Below are positions 48,301 to 58,542 of a DNA stretch of 64,000 nt, piece after piece. How positions within the stretch are numbered: the first letter of the stretch is position 1; every line of letters begins with the position of its first letter. This DNA is from Pontederia crassipes (Eukaryota; Streptophyta; Magnoliopsida; Commelinales; Pontederiaceae), in contig CM060194.1 in assembly GCA_030549335.1 (NCBI GenBank), positions 73,258,077-73,322,076 on the forward strand. The letters are read 5' to 3'. Under the pieces are notes generated by a model that was not told the origin of the DNA, did not search any database, and saw only the letters and a program-made list of their open reading frames with translations. The position numbers and the translations under genes are program-made.

Positions 48301-50833
48301 TCGGAGGTTAGCGAAGCTCTTAAGAAAATGGAGAATGATAAAGCCGTTGGACCGGATGGTATACCAATTGAAGTTTGGAAATGTTTAGGAGAAAAAGGTG
48401 TGTTGTGGTTATGTAAACTATTTAATGAGATTTTACAGTCGAAAAAAATGCCTGATGATTGGAGATTAAGTACATTAGTTCCTATTTACAAAAATAAATG
48501 GGATATTCAGAATTGTGCAAATTATAGAGGGATTAAACTTATGAGTCACACAATGAAATTATGGAAAAAAGTGATTGAGCATAGATTGAGAATGGAGACT
48601 AGTATTTCTGTGAGACAATTTGGGTTCATGCCAGGAAGATCCATTACAGAGGCGATTTATTTACTAAGGGGGATGATTGAGAAGTATCGAAGTAGGAGAA
48701 GAGATTTGCATATGGCTTTCATTGACTTAGAGAAGGCGTATGATCGGGTACCAAGGGATGTACTTTGGAAATCCTTGCAAAAGAAGAGGGTGAGTGTTGC
48801 CTACATTAAGGTAATACAAGATATGTACGATGGGGCATTGACTAGGGTTAGGACACCCGGAGATGAGACAAATGAATTTCCTATAGGAATTGGCCTACAT
48901 CAAGGATCAACTTTAAGCCCGTATCTATTTAACTTAGTTATCGATGCTATCACCGAGAGTATCACAGAGGAGGTACCTAAGTGCATGCTATTTGCGGATG
49001 ATATAGTACTTTTAGCGGATTCAAGAGAAGAGATTAATACAAAATTGGAAATATGGAAAAATACGTTGGAGTCAAAGGGTTTTCGTTTAAGTAGGAATAA
49101 AACAGAATATATGCATAGCAATTTCATAAATAAACAACTTAGAGACGATTTGGAAGTTAGGCTAGGGGAGGATATTATTCCTCAAGTGACAGTTTAAATA
49201 TTTAAGATTAATTGTCAGACAAGATGGTGAGATTGATGACGATGTTAATCATAGAATTCAAGCTGGTTGGTGTAAGTGGAGGAAAGCCACTGGAGTTCTT
49301 TGTGATAGAAAAGTACCCAATAAAGTTAAAGGAAAATTCTATCGTACTGCTATAAGACCGACAGTGTTATATGGTAGTGAATGTTGGGCTATGAAGGGAC
49401 AACATGAACGTAAAGTGGGGGTAGCCGAAATAAGGATGTTGAGATGGATGTGTGGTCATACAAGATTAGATAAGATTAGGAATGACCATATACGTGAACG
49501 AGTCGGAGTGGCTCCTATTAGTGAGAAAATGGTAGAGAATCGTTTGAGATGGTTTGGTCATGTTCAGAGAAGACCATTAGATGCGCCAGTAAGAAGAGTA
49601 GATCAAATAATCTGGAGTCCGATTAAAAGAGGGAGAGGGAGGCCAAGGCGGACACTTGGCGAACTAATAGAGCAAGATCTATTGGTGAATAATATACCGA
49701 AAGGTTTGATTACTAATAGAGCGAAATGACATCGTATGATCCATGTAGCCGACCCCACCTAGTGGGATAAGGCTTTGTTGTTGTTGACCTCTTTAGATAA
49801 TATTCACTATCAAAACCATAAGTGCAAAAGGTTCGGTCGATATCTGAATGCTAAAACATGGTTTGTACCTTATTTTAGATTGTACTTTCATCACTTTTTG
49901 AACTTTAAATTTAGTAATCAAAGGCAAATCATATCAGCATGCCGAAGCCTGTCCTCAGTTTTTGAAAATTTAACTGAAATGCTGGACATCAAGGTCCATA
50001 AAATGTTGAGAAATTTGTAAATAAAAATGTGCATCCGCTTAATCATTAGTGCGTTTTTTATTGGATGGAGCATAAAAATTGTGCATCTAAAGTAGCGAAA
50101 AGAGCAAAACTAAGAAAGTGAGAAACGAATAGCTTTAGTCCATAAAGCCGTAGGTCAATTATTCACCTTTCTGCTGCCCGTACTGCAAGCCTTCCGGCCA
50201 CGCTCCGAACCTTGTTCGATTGCATTGTCTCCTTACCGACATGTGATCTCGGAAGACCAATGATGAATTCATCAACTTCCTGCAAAAAAGAAAAGAAAAG
50301 AAAAAAAGATGGGGTACCGCAAAAACCATCAATGAAAGAAACACGAAATTATTGAAATACAACACAGAAAAGAAAGTACAAGACCTCTTCATCGGCGATA
50401 TCCAGAAGGCGTAGCTCCAGCTTCTGCCCCCGTAGCTCCAGTACCTAGTTTGAAGCCCACATTATGTACGCTAAAGAGTTCGTCCAAACGCGCAACAAAC
50501 GAGGAATTCGAGAGATTCTTGTTTGCTTACAGTGAGGGGTCGAGGGCAATACCCTTTTCCGAGAGCGAGCCCCGTGCGTGAGTTACCGAGGTCGATGCCG
50601 AGGCTGAAGCCCCCTCCAGACCAGCTGGGATCGACCTTCCGACGCCGAGCGTTGGGTAGGATGTCTCCTCCGATCGACGGGTCCTTGGAAGAGTGGAAGG
50701 AGGCCGAGAGGGCAGTCGGGACTCTAATGACGCCGTAGATATGGCGACATTTGTTCGACGAAATGCCTCTGTAGAGAGTTACAACAGTAAGAGGACGTGG
50801 CCTCGCGGCGGTAGCCCATGCGAATCGTTCCAT
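45340..50833 (-). CDS. YqgF/RuvX-family RNase H-fold nuclease, probably organellar
   Basis: Exons on the minus strand: 50833-50531, 50444-50385, 50279-50167, 45995-45927, 45584-45533 and 45456-45340, all GT-AG, giving 237 residues. The ATG at 50831-50833 (GCAATGG) is preferred; the frame also extends nine codons upstream to a GTG. Residues 1-75 are Ser/Arg/Ala-rich and resemble a transit peptide. The YqgF domain follows: GIDLGNSRTGLA with the first acidic residue D81, an IIGLP strand, DEHGSS at 167-172 (equivalent to the bacterial DER-T/S-S motif) and KIDAYSAMMVL with D194. Bacterial YqgF matures the 16S rRNA 5' end, so a role in plastid or mitochondrial rRNA maturation is a reasonable inference. 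Intron 3 (45996-50166) is swollen by a hAT element and a LINE. Confidence 0.92.
46371..47702. mobile_element. Non-autonomous hAT transposon with 8-bp target duplication
   Basis: The element starts CAATGTTGTCAAACACG, and its right end read on the other strand is CAAGGTTGTCAAAAACG (15 of 17 identical). Both fit the hAT terminal rule YARNG. ATGTCAGC flanks it on both sides (46363-46370 and 47703-47710). The interior has an AT-rich left half, a purine-rich tract (47045-47200) and a GGC/CAGCAGG low-complexity tract (47225-47430). No transposase frame is visible. Near the right end, TCGTAGAATCGTACGATTCT lies in a larger palindrome. It sits in intron 3 of the YqgF gene. Confidence 0.9.
48238..49197 (+). 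pseudogene. RTE LINE reverse transcriptase, broken
   Basis: About 319 open codons with all main reverse transcriptase blocks: KAVGPDGIPIEVWK, an NYRGIKLMSH block, QFGFMPGRSI, the first catalytic aspartate in AFIDLEKAYD, the GLHQGSTLSPYLF block and the catalytic FADDIVLLAD. No ATG begins the frame; upstream there is an in-frame stop near 48067. The frame closes at 49195-49197 by a frameshift, and the characteristic C-terminal segment resumes in another frame (49204 onward). It is dead as an element; host use is unlikely. Confidence 0.9.
49364..49729 (+). pseudogene. RTE LINE C-terminal segment
   Basis: The frame reads through YGSECWAM, RMLRWMCGHTRLDKIRN, NRLRWFGHVQRRP and GRGRPRRTL, the conserved C-terminal region of plant RTE LINEs. 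It ends at an early stop (49727-49729), after which [13 protein letters not shown] codons remain in the next frame, up to the 3' tail. Confidence 0.85.
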
Positions 50834-50860
50834 TGCCTTTGCATCGCGAAGCGCCGGCAC

Positions 50861-51365
50861 GAAACAATGGGGGCCTTTAAGGAAATTGCCACCACTTTCC
50901 TAAATACATTAATTTCAGTTACAAATTTCTATTTGGAGAATATTACCTAACAAAAAATATATTATCATTTTTGCATTATCAATATTTTACATTATCTTAT
51001 TTATTATTTAATTATAAAAATAGCACTAAAAATTCTATATCTTTCCAAATACTTTTTTTAATTGATAATGTCAACCTTATACAATTCAATTAAAACTTAT
51101 ATATTCTATTAATAAAATTATAATAGGTAAATATATATAATAATTTTTAAATCAAATTATATTCAAAATAATTATTAGAAATAACATTACAATATAGTTA
51201 ATAATAATATTGTTGTTGTTATTGTTGTGCATTATATATTAATATGTGGTTAACAAATAAATTTGGTATTGCAAATGGACGTTGCTTTGATGCGATGGTT
51301 GTCCTGTTTGCTTGATTTTTTTGTAGACATGTTTTTGAACCTGACTCCCCTTATATTAATATTGT
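50861..51365. other. Upstream region of the YqgF gene
   Basis: AT-rich sequence; the first 70 bases before the gene are GC-richer. No clear TATA box or site II motif was recognised. Confidence 0.35.
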
Positions 51366-51618
51366 ATTATTTTTTACTTCTTATTTTGGGCCCCTAATGT
51401 TTGAATCTAGGTCCGCTCCTAGTTCTTAGACAATTCAAATTGTGTGTAAACTAAAACAAACAAACAAACAAGTAAAAATATTGAACCCAAATGATTACGT
51501 TTAGAATATTAATAATATGAAAAAAATATGAGTAATCGAATGTATGATACCTGTATTAGATATGTCATGAAAAAATATTGTTAGCAAAAAGACGAAGACA
51601 TAGCATATACATTATTAT
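51366..51618. repeat. Direct repeat copy A, left of the gypsy element
   Basis: From TTTTTACTTCTTATTTTGGG to ACATTATTAT. It matches 60471-60717 through blocks such as CTTAGACAATTCAAATTGT, AATAATATGAAAA and GAGTAATCGAATGTATG. Copy B lies directly after the right LTR. The copies look clearly more diverged than the two LTRs. Confidence 0.85.
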
Positions 51619-53585
51619 TGTAATACCAGCCCATTTACAAATTAAATAAATAAGTAATAATAATGAAAGAAATATAAAATGGACACTAGGTTGGAAAGAC
51701 CAAGTTGATAGCCCAACTAATTAAGCCCAATTAGTTATTAGGCCCTATAACTACACTATAAGGAGACTAATTACCCTAAGGTTCTCTCTCTTAGCCATCA
51801 TTTCTCTTTCTCTCATCTCTCTCGTCTCCCTTTGAGCACATCATCCAGCAAGAAAAGAAGGATTACAACAAGGTTTCATCTAGGTCTTCCTTCAATTATG
51901 TATTCCTTTTTGTGATAGCATCATCCCCTCACTTCTTTTCTCAATTGGATGGGTTCCTAGGTGGAGAACCATAAGGGAAGGTGCTCTTAGTGATTGGGAA
52001 GGCTTAAGCTAGGAGCAACCACGAATTAAGGTAGGTGATCCCGAAATTCTCTGTATAACATGATTAGAAATTGATTTGGAATTAAGGTTCTTCATATGAA
52101 TAGTGTTCTTGATGGAAGAGAAGTATGGAATGAAATGAGTGAATGTTTTTCATGTGTTTAATGCATGTACTATGATTCTTATGATTGCTGGTATGTTCTG
52201 TAATAGTCCTTCATGCCTAGATATTTGATTGAATGCCTTGATTGTAATTTTTGATTGAAATTCGTTCTTATTTCCATTCTGTCCGGTTTCTATTTTTCAT
52301 ACAGACCAGTCGACCGATCCTATATATCGGTCGACCGGTGATGAGGTTATCGATCGATCGATCCTTGAAGACCGGTCGACCGATCAATCTCTCGAGCCTC
52401 GTATCATTCGGTCGATCGGCTGATCGAAGCTCCTTCTTAATTTAAGTGTTATCGGTCGACCGATCCAGAGATATCGGTCGACCGATATGTATAACTTGTT
52501 CATTGTGTTTTGTAAGGACCAACCGGTCGACCGATCTAGAGATATCGGTCGACCGGTGTTCGAAAAATGGTCGACCGACCAGTAAGGACCGGTCAACCAA
52601 TATCTGTCAGATTGCATATTGATTGATGATTGATTGTTGATTTGATCTATATTTTTTCTATGCTTGTGTTAAGTTACTCTTTACTGGCTGGAATGTTATG
52701 TGTTTGAATCCTTAATCTTATCTATATCTGTCCTAAGATCCAATCCCATTATGATATGCAAGTATGACAAAGTGATAAAGTGATTAAGTGAGAAAGTTAT
52801 GAACATATTATGAGAGTGATGGTCAGAGCTTAAGCTGAGTGCTCATTCGGACGGGTCGCTCTCTGAGCCATGGCTTGATCCCCCATTGGCCGCATGAAGC
52901 TGTATTTGATTGCTCTGGCGTAAATCCCCCAAGTTAAATGCGCCACAAGGCACCTAATGTTAAGTGAAAGTAAGAGCACAAGGAATATTGGCAAGTGACA
53001 TGAACATGTGAGCAAAGCATGATTATTGATCCAGCACGATCTCTGAAATCTTTTATGATATAAGATTGACTCATGATCATTATCTCTGTTATCCATCGAT
53101 ATCTCAAGTGAATGATCTTATGCTCTCAAATTTGATCTTATTGCAAGTGATTACTAATTCTGTCAATTACTAATTATTGTTATGCATTGTACACTTATGG
53201 AACCCCACTAGGCTGTATAGCTCATGGGAGGATCTCCTCCCCTGTGTTGATTTTCACAGGACCAGGTCAGTAATGGTGTTGAGATCGTGTGCCCGACTAG
53301 CGATGCTATTGCACATGAACTAAGAGAGGGCCTAGTTATCTTTATTTTTATTTTCTGCATATTGAGCTTGATGTAATTCAGACATTATGGATACATGGAC
53401 TTTGTAATATTTTGTGACATTTACTTTTATGATATTTCTTTCTTTCCCTTCCTTGCTTTTATTATTGGCATGCCATTGTTTTTGTTTTGAGATTTGTTCA
53501 AGATTATGGGCAATGTTATAGTATTTTCGTAGCGCCTTCGAATAGATCCTCGTCACGTGGTATTGGTCGATTTGGGGGCGTTATA
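51619..53585 (+). repeat. Left LTR of the gypsy element
   Basis: 1,967 bases, collinear with 58543-60470. It has a TCGGTCGACCGA palindrome array at 52305-52605. Confidence 0.92.
52305..52605. repeat. TCGGTCGACCGA palindrome array, left LTR
   Basis: About eleven copies or near-copies of the 12-base perfect palindrome TCGGTCGACCGA (variants ACCGGTCGACCGAT, ATCGATCGATCG, GGTCAACC), spaced by 10-40 bases. The core GTCGAC is CpG-bearing. Confidence 0.9.
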
Positions 53586-53589
53586 TTTA

Positions 53590-53602
53590 TGGTATCAGAG
53601 CC
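53590..53602 (+). other. Primer binding site, initiator tRNA-Met
   Basis: TGGTATCAGAGCC, four bases after the LTR end, is complementary to the 3' end of plant initiator tRNA-Met. Confidence 0.9.
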
Positions 53603-53777
53603 GCTGTTCGGACTCTTTTGACGTCCTATTGTATGGTATGGTATAAGAGGGGTTCATGTGTTATCGCTGAGCTGTCGTCACACTCTCCACCAAAGAGAGG
53701 ATTGTGAGTCAAATTCATGTTCATGTTATGGTATTGGTTCTAATGTATTATTTTCTTTTCATGACTAAAGGATAAAG

Positions 53778-55088
53778 ATGTCTAGACGCTCTAAGAGGAT
53801 TCAGGAGCGTGGCACCGTATCGGCCTATAATGCTTCTGAGGTGCCAGAAGGCCCAATTATTGAGTTCCAGGCTTTAGCTCAGCAGGGACGAGAACGAGGC
53901 CGTGGTCGAGGTCGCACTCCCACCCACTGCCGAGGACGGGGCCGCAGTGCGAAAGCACCGTCGCAGGATGAACTCTTTGATGAGACTGATCCACTAGAGG
54001 GCAGTCAGACCGGAGGCGGCCAGTCTGCAGTCCGACGTCGCACAACCCGACAAGTGATTTCTGAGGACACTTTAGAGGCATTTCTGAGGCTGAATCCTCC
54101 TCAGTTTGAGGGCAAGCCAAATTTCTTCAAAGCTGAACAGTGGATAGAGACCCTGGACCGAGACTTTAAGCTGATGAAGTGTGCTAAAGAACGGAAGGTG
54201 CTATACGCTGCTCATCTGATCACCGACTCTGCCATGGGTTGGTGGAAGACTACTAGGGCCACCAGGTTCAGGGGACTAGAGGAAGAGGAGATCTCATGGG
54301 AGGAGTTTAAGTTGGCCTTTGCAGAGCGATACACTCCTACTCATTATCGGGAAAGCAAGCATGATGACTTTCTAGCGCTCGTCCAGGGTATCATGACAGT
54401 GGGAGAGTACCACGAGCAGTTTGTCACGCTAGAGCAATATTACCCTATGCCGTTTGAAGGACGCATAAAGGGAAACAAGTTCATCAATGGTCTACGACCG
54501 GATCTGAAGACTGAAGTTCTGACTAGGGACAGTGATACCTTGATCAAGACAGTGAGACTAGCCAAACACATGGAGAATGACCAGGCGGAGCGCAAGGCAA
54601 GAGCACCAGTCAGGCCAGCAGAGCCACAGCGATTTAGGACCGAAGATCGTCGACCATTCAGGAGGGATGATCATCGCGATCGCCGCTACATGCCTTATCA
54701 TCAGAGGGAGGCCCATCGCTATGCTCCACCTCCTCATCGCCCAGCACCGGCACAGCATCAGGTATAAAGATTTCAAAATATTAACTAAGTGTATGTCATC
54801 GTGAAAATTAACTCACGTCTCATGTAATAGCCTCTGAGGCAGCTGCCACCTTCTCCACGTCAGCCTCAGCCACCAACGCCAGTAGTTCCACAGAGGCCTC
54901 GCTGTCCACATTGCGAGCGATATCACAACGACGAATGTTGCAGGGTGACTGACGCATGCACCCACTGTGGACAGTTCGAGCATTATGCCCGAAACTATCC
55001 CCAGATTCCTAGGAGAGGTCGAGAGAATCGGGGCGCAGGAAGCGCAAACCCCGTAGTCCAGAGTAGGGTGAATCACATGGAGGCGCAT
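53778..55088 (+). pseudogene. gag of the gypsy element, with 69-bp intron-like interruption
   Basis: Frame 53778-54767 opens with an ATG and carries an Arg/Gly-rich N-terminal part and the retrotransposon gag core (WIETLDRDFKLM, GWWKTTR, FAERYTPTHYRE). A segment 54762-54830 with GTATAA and AATAG ends interrupts it. Removing that segment keeps the frame open into a Pro/Gln stretch and the nucleocapsid zinc knuckle near 54960. The knuckle reads C-x2-C-x4-H, but the last cysteine position is tyrosine, so it is damaged. Confidence 0.85.
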
Positions 55089-55385
55089 GCGGAGCAGAAT
55101 GATAATGACGTTATCAGAGGTACCCTCCCTATTGCTGGTGTGTCTGCCATTATTTTGCTTGATTCAAGGGCCACACACTCGTTTATTTCGGAGTCATGCG
55201 CCCAAGCCCTTAGCTTGCCTTTGCAGCAGATGCTTCATGTCATGAGGGTGGGCACCCCCATGGGAGACCTTCGCGCGGCCAGGTACATCCCGAATGTACC
55301 TGTCACCGTAGAGAAGAAAAATTTTTCTGCAGATCTCATTGTCATTCCGATGACTGACTACGATATTATCCTAGGGATAGATTGA
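55089..55385 (+). pseudogene. gypsy protease region
   Basis: The frame continues from the zinc knuckle. The aspartic protease motif is visible as LLDSRATHSFI, where the usual glycine of D-S/T-G is arginine. The second half ends YDIILGID followed by a TGA (55383-55385), where the family normally has tryptophan. This is consistent with decay. Confidence 0.85.
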
Positions 55386-55493
55386 CTTTCTTACCATGAT
55401 GCAGCGCTACACTGCAAACAGAAGAAGAGCATTATAGGTGCACAGGGTCAGCCAAAGGTAGTCATCAGGGGAACTCCATCAGAGAGGAAGAAG

Positions 55494-57295
55494 ATGATTG
55501 TCACAGCAATGAAAGCTCAGAAGATGATCCAGAAGGGATGCTATACTTACTTGGCAAGTGTGGTGAAGACCGATGCACCAGCTATCACACTTAAACAGAT
55601 AGATGTAGTGCGTGAGTTTTCTGATGTTTTCCCTGAAGACACTTCAGGATTGCCACCGAGGCGTGAGGTGGACTTTATGATCGAACTTCTACCTGACACC
55701 GCTCCCATCTCCAAGGCACCGTACCGCATGGCACCTCTGAGATGCAAGAGTTGAAGAAGCAGATCCACGAGTTGTTAGACAAAGATTTTGTTCGGCTAAG
55801 TGTTTCACCGTGGGGAGCACCTGTGCTATTTGTAAAGAAGAAGGATGGTTCAATGCGCCTTTGCATTGATTATAGGATGCTTAACAAGGTGACGGTGAAG
55901 AATAAGTATCCTTTGCCCCGCATTGATGATATCTTTAATCAGCTGTCCAAGGCATCAATATTCTCCAAGATTGATCTACGGAGTGGCTATCACCAGTTGA
56001 GGGTTGCTGAAGAGGACATACCGAAAATAGCCTTCCGGTCTAGGTATGGTCATTATGAGTTCTTAGTAATGTCGTTTGAACTGACGAACGCTCCTGCAGC
56101 TTTCATGAATATGATGAACAGGATCTTCAGGCCCTACTTGGACTAGTTCGTCATAATGTTTGTGGATGACATCCTGATTTACTCATTCAGCCCAGAGCAG
56201 CATCGGGAGCATCTCAGGATAGTGTTGGAGACTCTACGCCAACACAAATTGTACGGCAAACTCTCTAAGTGTGAGTTTTGGTTGAAGGAGATCATGTTTC
56301 TTGGACACATAGTTTTCAAAAAGGTCATTTCAGTGGACCCTGCAAAAGTGGAAGTAGTGACTAATTGGGCAAGATCGAAGAATGCGTCGGAGATTCGCAG
56401 CTTTTTAGGATTGGCAGGTTACTACAAGAGGTTCATCAGAGACTTCTCTAAAATTGCAGCACCACTCATGAACCTCACGAAGAAAGCTGAGAGGTTTATC
56501 TGGTTTGATAAGTGTGAGCAGAGCTTTCAGACATTGAAAGACCGCTTGACATCAGCACCTGTCATCACCATTCCGACAGGCAGTGAAGGATATGTGGTTT
56601 ACAACGACGCATGCGGGACATGTTTATGGTGTGTACTAATGCAGCATAGTAAAGTGGTGGCTTATGCATCTCGCAAGTTGAAGAAGCACGAGGTGAACTA
56701 CCCCACTTATGATATGGAGCTAACTGCTATAGTTTTTCCTTTGAAGATATGGAGGCACTACCTTTATGGAGAGACTTTTGAGATCTTCACAGATCATAAG
56801 AGTCTCAAATACATCTTTGACCAGAGAGATCTTAATATGAGACAGAGCCGTTGGTTGGAGCTTTTGAAGGACTATGAATTTGCTATTAATTACCATCCAG
56901 GTAAAGCAAATTCAGTGGCTGATGCTTTGAGCAGGAAGTGGGAAGGCTCACTGGCTTACATCAGGGTACGGGAGTACGAGATGCTACAGGAGTTAGACCA
57001 GTGGTGTCCCAGACTTGGCACTAACGGAGCAATATGGATGATGCATAAGATGAGGCCTAGCATGATTGACATGATCATAGTCGCCCAGAAGGAGGTTCTA
57101 GAGTATCAGAAGTTAATGAAGAGATGTCAGCAGGAATCGAAAGACTTCCAAGTATCTGCAGATGGAGGAATATGGTATAGGGTCATGTTATGGGTTCACA
57201 CAGATGTCACCATCAGACGGGAGGTAATGGATGAGTGCCATAAGTTCGAGTTTGCTATCCATCATGGCAGCGCGAAGATGTACAAAGATGTGTAG
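55494..57295 (+). pseudogene. gypsy reverse transcriptase, RNase H and integrase zinc finger
   Basis: Pieces at 55494-55754, 55742-56146 and 56156-57295 in shifting frames. Reverse transcriptase blocks: the lead-in [50 protein letters not shown] and the catalytic FVDD at 56159-56170. RNase H follows (ASRKLKKHEVNYPTYDMEL, then FTDHKSLKYIF and NSVADALSRK). The integrase HHCC finger begins near 57238. There is a frameshift near 55740 and stops at 56144-56146 and 57293-57295. Confidence 0.92.
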
Positions 57296-58500
57296 CGCAG
57301 CTACTGGTGGCCAAACATGAAGAGGGAGATAGCTGAGTACGTGTCTAGATGTCTAGTGTGCCAACAGGTTAAGATCGAGAATCAGAGGCCCTACGGAAAG
57401 TTAAAGTCTTTAGATGTCCCACAATGGAAGTGAGATAATATCACTATGGATTTTGTATCCAACTTACCTAGGACTAAGAAGGGTCATGATGCCATATGGG
57501 TAGTGGTTGATAGATTCACTAAGGCAGCGCACTTCATCCCTATCCGGTGGAAGCAGTCAGTAGAGAGTCTGTTGGATTTGTATGTTAGGGAGGTGATTAG
57601 ACTACATGATATTCCTGCATCAATTGTTTCATACCGAGATCCCAAATTCATTGCTAGATTCTGAAAGAGCATGCAGGAGGCTTTTGGCACTAGGCTGAAT
57701 TTCAGCACTGCTTTTCACCCTCAGACCGATGGGCAGTCGGAGAGGATTATACCGACACTGGAGGACATGTTGTGAGCTTGTGCACTAGATTGGCAGGGTA
57801 GTTGGGACGAGCACATCATCTGATCGAATTTGCCTATAATAATAGTTATCATTCCAGTATCGGCATGGCGCCCTTCGAGGCTTTATATGGCCGACCTTGT
57901 CGTTCATCCGCTCAATGGGGTGAGATGGATGAAGAGAAGATCATGAGCAAGGAAGAGGTGAAGGAGGCTGTAGAGTATGTTGAGAAAGTAAAGCTGATCA
58001 AGCAGAAGATGAAGACAGCTCATGACAGGCAGAAGAGTTATGTGAATAAGGGCAGGCGTGAGCAGATATTTCAGGCTGGTGATCAGGTTCTGTTGAAGGT
58101 GTCTCCTATGAAGAGAGTTATGAGGTTTAGTAAGTGAGGGAAGCTCAACCCTCGGTATGTGGGACCCTTTGAGATACTTGAGTTAGTAGGTGAGGCAGCG
58201 TGTTGGCTAGCATTGCCACCTTCCTATGGGCGTGTGCATAATGTGTTTCATATCTCTATGCTTAAGAAGTACAAGCATGATGCTGCTAACGTCTTACGGA
58301 TTGAAGAGCCAAATCTAGCTACGGATTTGACCTTCGCGGAATATCCATATAGTGGAGCGGAAGGTACAACGTCAGAAGGATAAATATGTGCCCATGGTCA
58401 GGGTGGCTTGGCATTACCATCACGGCGATGAGGCCACGTGGGAACTCGAATCAGAGATGCGCCAAGAGTTCCCGCATCTATTTGGTAAGATCTCTACTTA
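57296..58500 (+). pseudogene. gypsy integrase core and C-terminal chromodomain-like tail
   Basis: C-x2-C of the HHCC finger (CLVCQQ) near 57350, then the integrase core: DFVSNLP with the first aspartate, RDPKFIARF with the second (the usual S-D-R-D is S-Y-R-D here), and [11 protein letters not shown] with the glutamate. YNNSYHSSIGMAPFEALYGR lies near 57833-57892 after a frame change. At 58384-58490 the VRVAWHYHHGDEATWE-like chromodomain segment is out of frame. Stops at 57431, 57662, 57773 and 58135 fall where tryptophan or arginine is usual. Confidence 0.9.
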
Positions 58501-58529
58501 GTGCAAAATTCGAGGACGAATTTTCTTTT

Positions 58530-58537
58530 AAGGGGGT
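58530..58537 (+). other. Polypurine tract
   Basis: The run AAGGGGG lies just before the right LTR, following AAAATTCGAGGACGAATTTT. Confidence 0.7.
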
Positions 58538-58542
58538 AATAA

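Larger units (their letters stand above)
47970..49782 (+). mobile_element. 5'-truncated RTE-clade LINE with (TTG)n tail
   Basis: The recognisable element begins near 47975 in the linker before the reverse transcriptase and ends at GTGGGATAAGGCTTTG plus TTGTTGTTG. The tail is a simple trinucleotide repeat rather than poly(A), as in RTE LINEs. It lacks the endonuclease and carries stops and a frameshift. I found no target-site duplication. It is antisense to the host YqgF gene, inside its intron 3. Confidence 0.88.

Noticed and set aside
50834..50860. Nine-codon upstream extension of the YqgF gene
   Set aside because: It starts with GTG; the ATG at 50831-50833 has good context and leaves a plausible transit peptide.
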